Origin: Sulfitobacter sp. DFL-14
GTDB taxonomy: Bacteria; Pseudomonadota; Alphaproteobacteria; Rhodobacterales; Rhodobacteraceae
NCBI RefSeq assembly: GCF_003335585.1
Contig: NZ_QBFD01000029.1
Coordinates: forward strand, 281,523 to 345,522
Length of the DNA: 64,000 nt
Direction: 5' to 3'
The position numbers were made by a program, and so were the translations under genes. A model generated the notes under the pieces. That model was given only the letters and a program-made list of their open reading frames with translations. It was not told the origin of the DNA and did not search any database. This document shows, piece by piece, positions 27,255 through 34,637 of this stretch. Position 1 is the stretch's first letter; every line of letters starts with the position of its first letter.

Positions 27255-28888
27255 GCGATCCCCTCCTCAAGGTACGCGGCCTCAAAATCGGCGCGACCAT
27301 CTATCCGCCCGGCGAACGTCCCCGCGACATCGAGATCGTGCATGGCGTGGATTTCGAACTGGAGGCCGGCAAGGTCTTGGGCCTGATCGGTGAATCCGGG
27401 GCCGGCAAATCCACCATCGGCCTGGCCGCGATGGCCTATGGCCGGGGCGGTGTGGAACTGACCGGTGGCGAAGTCTGGGTCAATGGCCGCGACATCCTGC
27501 AGACCGGTGTCGGCGACGTGCGCCGCCTGCGCGGCGGCGAAGTCACCTATGTCTCGCAATCCGCTGCCGCCTCGTTCAACCCGGCCAAAAAGATCATGGA
27601 GCAGGTGACAGAGGCGGCGATCCGCCAGGGCAAGTTTTCCCGCAAGGAGGCCGAAAGCCGCGCGGTGGATCTCTTCGGCAAGCTGGGCCTGCCCGACCCC
27701 GAAACCATCGGCAACCGCTATCCGCATCAGGTGTCGGGCGGTCAGCTGCAACGCTGCATGACAGCGCTTGCGCTTTGCCCCGAACCCGACCTCGTGGTGT
27801 TTGACGAACCCACCACCGCTCTGGATGTGACCACCCAGATCGACGTGCTGGCCGCCATCAAGGAAGCGATCCGCGACACCGGTGTTGCCGCGCTCTATAT
27901 CACCCATGACCTTGCCGTCGTGGCGCAGGTCAGCGACCACATCATGGTGCTGCAACAGGGCGCAATGGTCGAATATGGCACCACGGACCAGATCATCAAC
28001 AACCCGCAGGAAGAATACACCCAGGCGCTGGTCTCTGTCCGGTCGATCCAGCACGAGGAAAAGCAGCCCACCGACAATCCGCTGCTGCGGGTGGAGAACA
28101 TCACCGCGCGCTACAGGGGCACCGATTTCGACGTGCTCAAGAACGTGAACGTGGAGCTGCACCCCGGCCAGACCCTTGCCATCGTCGGCGAAAGCGGCTC
28201 GGGCAAATCGACGCTCGCACGGGTGATCACCGGCCTGCTGCCGCCCAATGAGGGGCAGATCGTGTTTGACGGGCGCAACCTGTCGCCCGCGCTGGCGCAA
28301 CGCAGCTACGAGGACCTGCGCGAGCTGCAGATGATCTACCAGATGGCCGACACCGCGATGAACCCCCGCCAGACCGTGGGCACGATCATCGGACGGCCGC
28401 TGGAGTTCTATTTCGGCCTCAAGGGCAAAGCCAGGCAGGAGCGCATCCAGGAACTGCTGGACGAGATCGAACTGGGCGACGGCTTCCAGGACCGCTATCC
28501 GGCAGAGCTTTCGGGCGGGCAGAAACAGCGCGTCTGCATTGCCCGCGCGCTGGCGGCCAAGCCCAAGCTGATCATCTGCGACGAGGTGACATCAGCGCTC
28601 GACCCGCTGGTGGCCGACGGCATCCTGAAACTGCTGCTCAAACTGCAAAAGATCGAAGACGTTTCCTATCTCTTCATCACCCACGACCTGGCAACGGTAA
28701 AGGCCATCGCCGACAGTATCGCGGTGATGTACCAGGGCGCTGTCGTGCGCTACGGGCCGAAATCGCAGGTACTGGCCCCGCCTTTCGATGCCTATACCGA
28801 ACTCCTGCTCAGCTCGGTGCCCGAGATGAAACTGGGCTGGCTGGAGCAGGTCATTGAAACCCGCCGCATGGAAAGCGCCGGAAACTAG
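27251..28888 (+). CDS. fused dual ATPase of the peptide ABC transporter (DppD-DppF)
   Basis: The 545-residue protein contains two ABC domains in tandem. The first has Walker A GESGAGKST, signature VSGGQLQR and Walker B LVVFDEPTTALD. The second (from about 280) has GESGSGKST, LSGGQKQR and LIICDEVTSALD. Fusions of this kind replace the separate DppD and DppF subunits. The ATG at 27251 overlaps the preceding stop by 4 nt. It is the last gene of the CocE-importer group and is followed directly by a strong hairpin at 28889-28916. Confidence 0.92.
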   Translation: MSDPLLKVRGLKIGATIYPPGERPRDIEIVHGVDFELEAGKVLGLIGESGAGKSTIGLAAMAYGRGGVELTGGEVWVNGRDILQTGVGDVRRLRGGEVTYVSQSAAASFNPAKKIMEQVTEAAIRQGKFSRKEAESRAVDLFGKLGLPDPETIGNRYPHQVSGGQLQRCMTALALCPEPDLVVFDEPTTALDVTTQIDVLAAIKEAIRDTGVAALYITHDLAVVAQVSDHIMVLQQGAMVEYGTTDQIINNPQEEYTQALVSVRSIQHEEKQPTDNPLLRVENITARYRGTDFDVLKNVNVELHPGQTLAIVGESGSGKSTLARVITGLLPPNEGQIVFDGRNLSPALAQRSYEDLRELQMIYQMADTAMNPRQTVGTIIGRPLEFYFGLKGKARQERIQELLDEIELGDGFQDRYPAELSGGQKQRVCIARALAAKPKLIICDEVTSALDPLVADGILKLLLKLQKIEDVSYLFITHDLATVKAIADSIAVMYQGAVVRYGPKSQVLAPPFDAYTELLLSSVPEMKLGWLEQVIETRRMESAGN

Positions 28889-28916
28889 GTCGCGTTTTTC
28901 CCCGAAAAAACGCGAC
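28889..28916. terminator. terminator hairpin after the peptide importer operon
   Basis: Arms GTCGCGTTTTT and AAAAAACGCGAC around CCCCG begin 1 nt after the stop codon. The loop matches the hairpin after the first permease (26317), while the stem bases differ but stay paired. Confidence 0.75.
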
Positions 28917-28928
28917 CCGTGCGACCAA

Positions 28929-29025
28929 GCGTCTGACGAAATACCTGAGACATCAAGCATCACGTAGCGCGTTGAAATCTCCGATTTCAGGCAGCGTTAC
29001 GTGATTCAGGTTTTTCGCATGACGC
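28929..29025. repeat. long imperfect palindrome P1 (~97 nt)
   Basis: Outer arms GCGTC..CGAAA.ACCTGA pair with TCAGGT.TTTCG..GACGC. Inside, ATCACGTA pairs with TACGTGAT and TTGAAATC with GATTTCA around a 3-nt loop. Size and layering are like P2-P4, but the central sequence differs. It lies between convergent genes, 40 nt after the importer ATPase stop. Confidence 0.65.
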
Positions 29026-29031
29026 GTTAAC

Positions 29032-29127
29032 GCGTTTCCAGTTTTCGTTGAAACGAAGCATCGCCAATGTCCCGAGAGCGCCGAAGGCGTGGCAGGGTAT
29101 TGGCGATACAACATGAACTGGAAACGC
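29032..29127. repeat. long palindrome P2 with conserved core (~96 nt)
   Basis: Outer arms GCGTTTCCAGTT / AACTGGAAACGC enclose inner arms ATCGCCAAT / ATTGGCGAT. The centre holds the core GTCCCGAGAGCG ... GGCAGGGT shared with P3 (36459) and P4 (37850). It lies 6 nt after P1; the pair is flanked by AAGCGTCT at 28927 and 29131. Confidence 0.75.
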
Positions 29128-29492
29128 TATAAGCGTCTTTTCAAAGAAAAGGCGCGGGGAGGCACCCGGCAGGCCCGGGCCGCCTTTCCCCTTTGCCCTG
29201 CCCCTACCTGTCGAATGCCATCCGAAAGCGACACAAACCTATGGATTTTCTGAAACCTGTCGGAAGGCCGCGCCAAGCAATCTCGCTTCGAATGCCAAGC
29301 AATCCCGCCCCAAACCGGACCTTCGGTGCAGGACACGCGAGGGTTCGTTATGCGGACTTCGCTGCCGTCAATCAGTGGCACCCAGGCCCGGAACAAGCCG
29401 CAGGCGCCGGGCCCCTGCCCCGGCGCCTGACGTAGCACAGCGATCCGGGTCAGCAATGTGACACAAAAGTCGGTTTTACTTGGCAACTGACA
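29128..29492. other. gene-free stretch with a terminator hairpin (29401-29429)
   Basis: The first part (29131-29168) matches the repeat seen at 26356-26390. No convincing gene is found; short open frames here lack family features and ribosome-binding sites. A perfect 11-bp hairpin CAGGCGCCGGG / CCCGGCGCCTG at 29401-29429 is a likely terminator of the minus-strand gene that ends at 29493. Confidence 0.55.
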
Positions 29493-30326
29493 TTACCCCG
29501 CGCAGCGCGCGGCATAGGTCTCGATCAAGCGCCGCGCCCCCCGATCCTGCGCATCCTCGGCCGGGGTGCCGTCCAGCGTCCAGACCTCCAGCGCCTCGAC
29601 CAGCGGGCCGATCCCTTCACAGGGCTGTTCATAGTAGAGTTCCATTTGCACCCGGTACTGCAGGATCGTGCGCCGCTGGGCCAGCGCGCGGGAGGAGACG
29701 GCGACCTCATCCGTCATCGCATAGGCCGCGCCCAGCTGTTTCCACGCTGCCGCGAGGTCAAAGGCATCGCCCTCCGCCCCCAGGATACGGCCCTTGAACA
29801 GCGCAAGTTCAACCCGGTCGGATGCGCTGCGCGCGCTGCTTTCCAGCGTTTCCGCGATTTGCCATGCATCCTTTGTCCGGCCCTGAAGCAACAGTTGATC
29901 GGCAAGGATCTGCGCCTCTGAGGGTTGAAAGAAATCCGGCTGCTGCTGCCAATACGCGAAAGTCTGACTGCCCAGCCTCTGCCGCAACCCTGCATTCGCC
30001 GCCTCGAAACTGCCGGCCCCCGAAATTCCATCTGCCTCATTCAGCGCATAGGCCTTTTCGTTCAGCTTCTGCATTTCACGCAGATTGCTTTCGATTGCAC
30101 TGATCGTGGCGCGGTCCTGCCCCTTAAAGCGCAGGTAAACATCGTCGTAGAACGTGTAGCAGGCCAGCACAAAGGCCAGCGGAAGGCCTGAGAGTTTGAC
30201 CCAATCCTGCCAGCTGTTGTCACTGTACCACCGCTTGTCACGGCGGGCCTCATCTGCGGAACGCTCGAACGCGCTGAGCCGGGCGCGCAGCCGGTCGTTT
30301 TCTGCGCGCAGGTCATGATCCGGCAC
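29493..30326 (-). CDS. membrane protein with N-terminal coiled coil, unknown function
   Basis: The 277-residue protein starts with a short coiled coil (about 5-30, LRAENDRLRARLSAFE). One membrane helix (about 46-62, LPLAFVLACYTFYDDVY) follows, then a helical, TPR-like soluble part (about 75-277) with AYWQQQPDFFQPSEAQILADQ and repeated Ala/Leu-rich helices. I do not recognise a named family. The start is a GTG at 30326. A small Cys-rich protein gene ends 6 nt upstream on the same strand, so the two are probably cotranscribed and may work together. A scaffold or signalling role is possible but unproven. Confidence 0.65.
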   Translation of the reverse strand: MPDHDLRAENDRLRARLSAFERSADEARRDKRWYSDNSWQDWVKLSGLPLAFVLACYTFYDDVYLRFKGQDRATISAIESNLREMQKLNEKAYALNEADGISGAGSFEAANAGLRQRLGSQTFAYWQQQPDFFQPSEAQILADQLLLQGRTKDAWQIAETLESSARSASDRVELALFKGRILGAEGDAFDLAAAWKQLGAAYAMTDEVAVSSRALAQRRTILQYRVQMELYYEQPCEGIGPLVEALEVWTLDGTPAEDAQDRGARRLIETYAARCAG

Positions 30327-30332
30327 TGGCGC

Positions 30333-30524
30333 TTACCAATGTTCTGATTTTGCGTGCCCGCAACGGGCACAGTCAAATCCACCGGGAGGATCGACATAGC
30401 TGGGGCATCCGCAGCCCGATGCGGTGCATTTGCCGGTGCCCATTGTCGGTGCATCCTCGCCGGTGCCGCCTGTCCGTTTCAGCGGCAGTGTTTCGGCATC
30501 TGTCTCCAAGGTCCAATGTTTCAT
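30333..30524 (-). CDS. small Cys-rich, probably zinc-binding protein
   Basis: This 63-residue protein has Cys33, Cys38, Cys40 and a C-terminal CARCGHAKSEHW segment (Cys52, Cys55, then His57 and His62). The pattern suggests one zinc site, possibly a knuckle with His ligands. It lies 6 nt upstream of the membrane-protein gene on the same strand, which supports it as a real gene despite its size. The ATG follows a GGGGG stretch. No function can be assigned. Confidence 0.6.
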   Translation of the reverse strand: MKHWTLETDAETLPLKRTGGTGEDAPTMGTGKCTASGCGCPSYVDPPGGFDCARCGHAKSEHW

Positions 30525-30718
30525 GAAAAACCCCCTGATTCCAATCCCGCGATGCTATCACAGGTTGGATTTTCGCCAAAGCGGGCAAGCGAGGCATGCC
30601 GGGGTCAGCGAAGCACCCTAATGCCGGGCGCCGCGATCACGCGGCTGTTTGACCACGGGTTACCCGTTGCACCGCGCCCGCGCCTGCGATCATATGACCG
30701 CAACCAGGGAGGACCGAT

Positions 30719-31555
30719 ATGGACAAGAAACTGCTGCTGATCATCCTTGACGGGGTGCCATACCGCAACTGGCGCCGCCTGTTCGGCAACCTCGAAGGCT
30801 GGGTGCAATCCGGCGATGCCCGCGTCTGGAAAATCCGCGCGGTGCTGCCCTCGATCTCGGCCTCCTGCTATGCCTCGATCCACACCGGCGTGGCGCCGGC
30901 CGAGCATGGTTGCACCGGGAACGGCAATGTCTTCCGGCTGGGGCATCAAGACGTGTTCAGCCAGGTCCGCGCAGGCGGCGGCGTGACGGGCGCTGTGGCG
31001 CATTCCTTCTGGTCGGAGTTTTTCAACCGCCACCCCTTCGACTATGTGCGTGACATCGAATACGACGAGCCCGACAGCGACACGATCAACCACGGGCGGT
31101 TCCACACGATGACCGGCTATGGGCAGATCAACCAGATGACCCCCTCCGATGTGGATCTCTTTGCCACGCTCACCAATCTGTGCCTGCGGTTCGGGCTGAA
31201 CTACGGCATGCTGCACACCTGTACCCTGGACAGCATGGGTCACCGGTTTTTCCACGATTGCCAGGAGATGGACCACGCCTGCGCCGTGATGGACGAGATG
31301 CTGGCCCCCTTCATCTCCAAATGGATGGCGGCAGGATACGAGATCATCGTGACGGCAGATCACGGTCAGGACGAGCGCGGGCACCACGGCGGTCGGGGCG
31401 AGCTGCAACAGGACGCAGCGCTTTATTACTTCGGCCCCGCCGAAGGCCCCCGTGCGGATACCGTGATCGACCAGCTGCAACTGGCCCCCACGATCCTGCA
31501 CCGCCTCGGCGCGCCAGTCGCGGATACGATGAAGGCGGCCTCCTTTCTGAAGTGA
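30719..31555 (+). CDS. alkaline phosphatase superfamily phosphodiesterase
   Basis: The 278-residue protein is a type I phosphodiesterase/nucleotide pyrophosphatase-like enzyme. It has a first metal-binding Asp in LLIILDGVP (Asp10), a Ser-rich nucleophile region LPSISASCYASIHTGVAPAEHG, in which Ser or Thr at the conserved position would be the nucleophile, and the second metal site TADHGQDERGHHGG. No signal peptide is visible, so it is predicted cytosolic, unlike many periplasmic relatives. The start ATG follows GGAGGACC. Substrate (nucleotide pyrophosphate or phosphodiester) is not determinable. Paired hairpins lie ~65 nt downstream. Confidence 0.85.
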   Translation: MDKKLLLIILDGVPYRNWRRLFGNLEGWVQSGDARVWKIRAVLPSISASCYASIHTGVAPAEHGCTGNGNVFRLGHQDVFSQVRAGGGVTGAVAHSFWSEFFNRHPFDYVRDIEYDEPDSDTINHGRFHTMTGYGQINQMTPSDVDLFATLTNLCLRFGLNYGMLHTCTLDSMGHRFFHDCQEMDHACAVMDEMLAPFISKWMAAGYEIIVTADHGQDERGHHGGRGELQQDAALYYFGPAEGPRADTVIDQLQLAPTILHRLGAPVADTMKAASFLK

Positions 31556-31621
31556 CATGCAGGATCCCGGCATTTCAAAGAAAGTGCTATCACAGGCCCT
31601 ACGCCACGCGCCTTGCCACCC

Positions 31622-31666
31622 CCGGAGTTTTCAAAAACTCCGGCCCGTTCTTTTCAAAAAGAACGG
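31622..31666. terminator. paired hairpins between convergent genes
   Basis: Hairpin 1 (31622-31643) has arms CCGGAGTTTT / AAAACTCCGG; hairpin 2 (31645-31666) has CCGTTCTTTT / AAAAGAACGG. It is a bidirectional terminator between the phosphodiesterase and the minus-strand hydrolase. Same design as 1112-1155 and 54051-54093; hairpin 1 has the same stem as the second hairpin there. Confidence 0.75.
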
Positions 31667-31678
31667 AATCCGAAAAGC

Positions 31679-32629
31679 TCACACCTGCGCGTCTGCATAG
31701 GGCCAGTCGCCCCGTCCCAAAGCCGCGATCCCCTCCACCACCTTGTCAAAGAATACCGCCGCACGGGAGGACATGGCCCGGGCGCGCAGGCAGCCATGCA
31801 CCATGCCGGGTTCATTGAACCAGACCGCCTGCCCGCCGGCGCCACGTATCGCGTCGCGATATGCCCCGCCGTCGCTGGCAAGCGGATCACATTCCGCCGT
31901 GATCAGCACGCTCGGCGGCAGGCCGGTGAAATCCGTGTCATTCAGCGGGGCAAATCGGGGATCATCTGTCGGCGGCTCCCCTTCCCCGACACGGACCTTG
32001 AGGTAGAACGCCAGATCCGCGGCCGTAAGCTGCGGCGCATTTGCATGCTCCAGGTAAGACCCCTGCCCCCGGTCACCGCCCAAACCGGGATAGATCAGCA
32101 GCTGCCCCCTTATCCGGCCCGGCAGGCCGTGACGGGCCTGATGCGTCACCGCAGCGGCAAGGTTGCCGCCCGCGCTGTCGCCCGCCATGACCAAAGGACC
32201 CGGGTGAACCTTCGCGATGGCTTCGAAAGCGGCATAGGCATCGTTGAAACAGCCCGGAAAGACCACCTCGGGCGCCAGCCTATAATCGACCGAGATCACC
32301 CGGTATCCCGTGCGGTCACAGATCGCGCCGCAGATGTCGTCGTGGCTGTCCAGCCCGCCCACGACAAAACCGCCACCGTGGTAATAGACCACCGTGACAT
32401 CCGTCGCCGCCTTCTCGTAGATCCGGCAGGGCACCGCGCCATAGGGGATGTCCCGCACGACGATCCCTGCGGGCCGTCCCTGATCAAAGAGGCGGCACAT
32501 CCGGTCATAGACCTGCCGCTGCTCCTTGATCGTCATCTCGACGGCGTCCGGAGGATAGGCGGCATCAAGCCGCGCGATATAGGCCCAGGTCTCGGCGTCG
32601 ATCAGCTGGTCATAGTCCGGGGCGTTCAC
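31679..32629 (-). CDS. alpha/beta hydrolase of the hormone-sensitive lipase family
   Basis: This ~316-residue enzyme carries the HSL oxyanion motif HGGGFVVGG, nucleophile elbow GDSAGGN, catalytic Asp in ITAECDPL and His in GMVHGC. It should hydrolyse short-chain esters in the cytosol. I chose the GTG at 32629 because it overlaps the upstream stop (GTGA) and has GGAGGA just before it; an ATG at 32641 inside the preceding gene is an alternative. It forms a two-gene unit with the acyl-CoA synthetase upstream, suggesting ester cleavage followed by activation of the acid. Confidence 0.87.
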   Translation of the reverse strand: MNAPDYDQLIDAETWAYIARLDAAYPPDAVEMTIKEQRQVYDRMCRLFDQGRPAGIVVRDIPYGAVPCRIYEKAATDVTVVYYHGGGFVVGGLDSHDDICGAICDRTGYRVISVDYRLAPEVVFPGCFNDAYAAFEAIAKVHPGPLVMAGDSAGGNLAAAVTHQARHGLPGRIRGQLLIYPGLGGDRGQGSYLEHANAPQLTAADLAFYLKVRVGEGEPPTDDPRFAPLNDTDFTGLPPSVLITAECDPLASDGGAYRDAIRGAGGQAVWFNEPGMVHGCLRARAMSSRAAVFFDKVVEGIAALGRGDWPYADAQV

Positions 32630-34491
32630 GCCTCCTCCCATGGCCGGGTATAGCTGTCGAGCACGGCACCGACGTCCTGCTGCGCGGCACCGTTCATGGA
32701 AATCCTGGCGACCAGGCCGCGTTTCTTGTCGTCGACCACATGATCCACCCGCGCGGCACTGCCCGCCTCTGTCAGCGCGGCATCATAGACACGGGTGATC
32801 GCATCCTTGCGCAGATCGGGTTTGAAAATCTTGCCCACCGCCGTTTTCGGCAGTTCCTTCATGATGGTGACATGTTTGGGCTGGGCCGCACGTTCGTGGA
32901 CCTTCTCGCTGCAATAGACCAGCAATTCCTCTTCCGTGACCTCTGCCCCTTCGACCAGTTCCACATAGGCGCAGGGGATTTCACCCGCATGGGCATCCGG
33001 CTGTCCGATGGCCCCTGCAAAGGCGACGGCATCATGTCCCAGAAGCGCCTCTTCGATCTCGGCCGGGTCGATGTTGTGCCCGCCGCGAATGATCAGGTCC
33101 TTGGACCGGCCGGTGATCCAAAGGTAGCCGTCCGCATCCATCCGGCCCAGATCACCGGTGCGCAGGAACTTGTCCTTGTAGTACAGATCCTTGTTCTTGT
33201 CCGCTTCGGTATAGGTATTGCCGACATAGACACCGGGGTTCGACACGCAGATTTCCCCCACTTCGTCGATGCCCAGTTCCTTGCCGTTGCTGACGATCTT
33301 GATCTCGGTATAGGGGAAGGGAATCCCGATCGAGCCCACCTTCTTCAGCCCGTCCACCGGGTTGCCCGAGATCAGGCAGGTTGCCTCGGTCATGCCATAG
33401 CCTTCGACAATCGTCATGCCGGTTGTCTTCTCGAACCGGCGGAACAATTCCAGCGGCAGCGGGGCAGAGCCGGAGAATGCCGTCTTCACGCTGGAGATAT
33501 CCGCATTGACCGGGCGCTGCATGGTGGCGGCAAGAGCCGTCGGAACAGAGACCACAAAGGTGACCTTCCAGCGTTCCACCAGCTTCCACAGGTTGTCGAA
33601 CACGCCTTCGCCGCGATAGCCCTGCGGTGTCGGGAAAACGATATGCGCGCCCGACGACAGCGCCCCCAGCAGCATCACCTGGCAGGCCATGACATGGAAC
33701 AGCGGCAGCGGGCAGAGCATCACGTCTTCTGCGGTCAGCAGCAGTTCGGAGCCGATCCAGCCATTGTAGATGGTGCCGGAATAGAGGTGCTGTGCGACCT
33801 TGGGCATGCCGGTGGTGCCGCCGGTGTGGAAATAGAAGGCCACGCGGTCTTCCTGCACGTCCTCAAAGGTCAGCTCCTTGGGTTGCTTGCTGATCTCGGC
33901 GTTGAAATTCAGATACTTCGCCTGATTTCCCACCAGCCCCTTGGGCCGGATCAGCGGCACGATCCAGGATTTCGGCGGCGTCAGGTAGCGCACGAGGTCC
34001 ACCTCAAGCACCGTATGAACGCCGGGGGCAAGCTTGACGGCTTCGGCTGTCTTTTCGGCCACGTCGGTCTTGGGGAAAGGCCGCAGGGTGACCACCACCG
34101 ATGCCCCGGTCTCGCGCAGGATCGAGCCGATCTGTTCGGCGTCCAGCAGCGGGTTGATGGGGTTGGCGATGCCGGCCACGCCGCCGCCCAGCAGGGTCAG
34201 AACGGTTTCATTGCAATTGGGCAGGACATAGGCCACGACATCCTTCGGGCCGATGCCCAGCGACCGGAACAGGTTCGCGGTCTGGCTGACCTTGTCCTTT
34301 AGCTGGGTCCAGGTAAAGGTCTCGGCCTTGTCCTTGGGGCCGGAAAAGATCTGGTAACTGATGGCCTTGTGGTTCGGAAACTTTGCCGTTGTCCGGCTGA
34401 TCAGACCATAAAGCGTTCTTGGCAAATCCCGCTCTGCCCAGGGCATTTCGCCTTCGATCTTCTTGCGGTCTTCGATACCACTGTATCCCAT
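32626..34491 (-). CDS. acyl-CoA synthetase (AMP-forming)
   Basis: The 621-residue protein of the ANL superfamily has the P-loop FYFHTGGTTGMPKVAQ, the adenylate-binding YGMTEA motif, a hinge region at RTGDLGRMDADGYLWITGR and the C-terminal catalytic Lys in KTAVGKIFK. It activates a carboxylic acid to acyl-AMP and then acyl-CoA. The substrate is not clear; a medium-chain or branched acid is plausible. The ATG at 34491 is preferred (GGGGAGG 7 nt upstream) over a TTG at 34497. The stop overlaps the esterase start. Confidence 0.9.
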   Translation of the reverse strand: MGYSGIEDRKKIEGEMPWAERDLPRTLYGLISRTTAKFPNHKAISYQIFSGPKDKAETFTWTQLKDKVSQTANLFRSLGIGPKDVVAYVLPNCNETVLTLLGGGVAGIANPINPLLDAEQIGSILRETGASVVVTLRPFPKTDVAEKTAEAVKLAPGVHTVLEVDLVRYLTPPKSWIVPLIRPKGLVGNQAKYLNFNAEISKQPKELTFEDVQEDRVAFYFHTGGTTGMPKVAQHLYSGTIYNGWIGSELLLTAEDVMLCPLPLFHVMACQVMLLGALSSGAHIVFPTPQGYRGEGVFDNLWKLVERWKVTFVVSVPTALAATMQRPVNADISSVKTAFSGSAPLPLELFRRFEKTTGMTIVEGYGMTEATCLISGNPVDGLKKVGSIGIPFPYTEIKIVSNGKELGIDEVGEICVSNPGVYVGNTYTEADKNKDLYYKDKFLRTGDLGRMDADGYLWITGRSKDLIIRGGHNIDPAEIEEALLGHDAVAFAGAIGQPDAHAGEIPCAYVELVEGAEVTEEELLVYCSEKVHERAAQPKHVTIMKELPKTAVGKIFKPDLRKDAITRVYDAALTEAGSAARVDHVVDDKKRGLVARISMNGAAQQDVGAVLDSYTRPWEEA

Positions 34492-34637
34492 GAACAATCC
34501 TCCCCAAATGCCGGTTTCCGGCTGAATTTTTCCTGGGTCAAAGGATGCGATGAAACCGGATAATTCGCAAGGTAATGTCCACCCACACCACGGCCAAATG
34601 ACGCAGCGGCATGATTCCGCGCCGGAATTTCGCGCGC

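Noticed and set aside
29127..29486. 119-codon minus-strand open frame in the 29128-29492 gap
   Set aside because: No family pattern, no ribosome-binding site, and it runs through a repeat segment and a strong hairpin.
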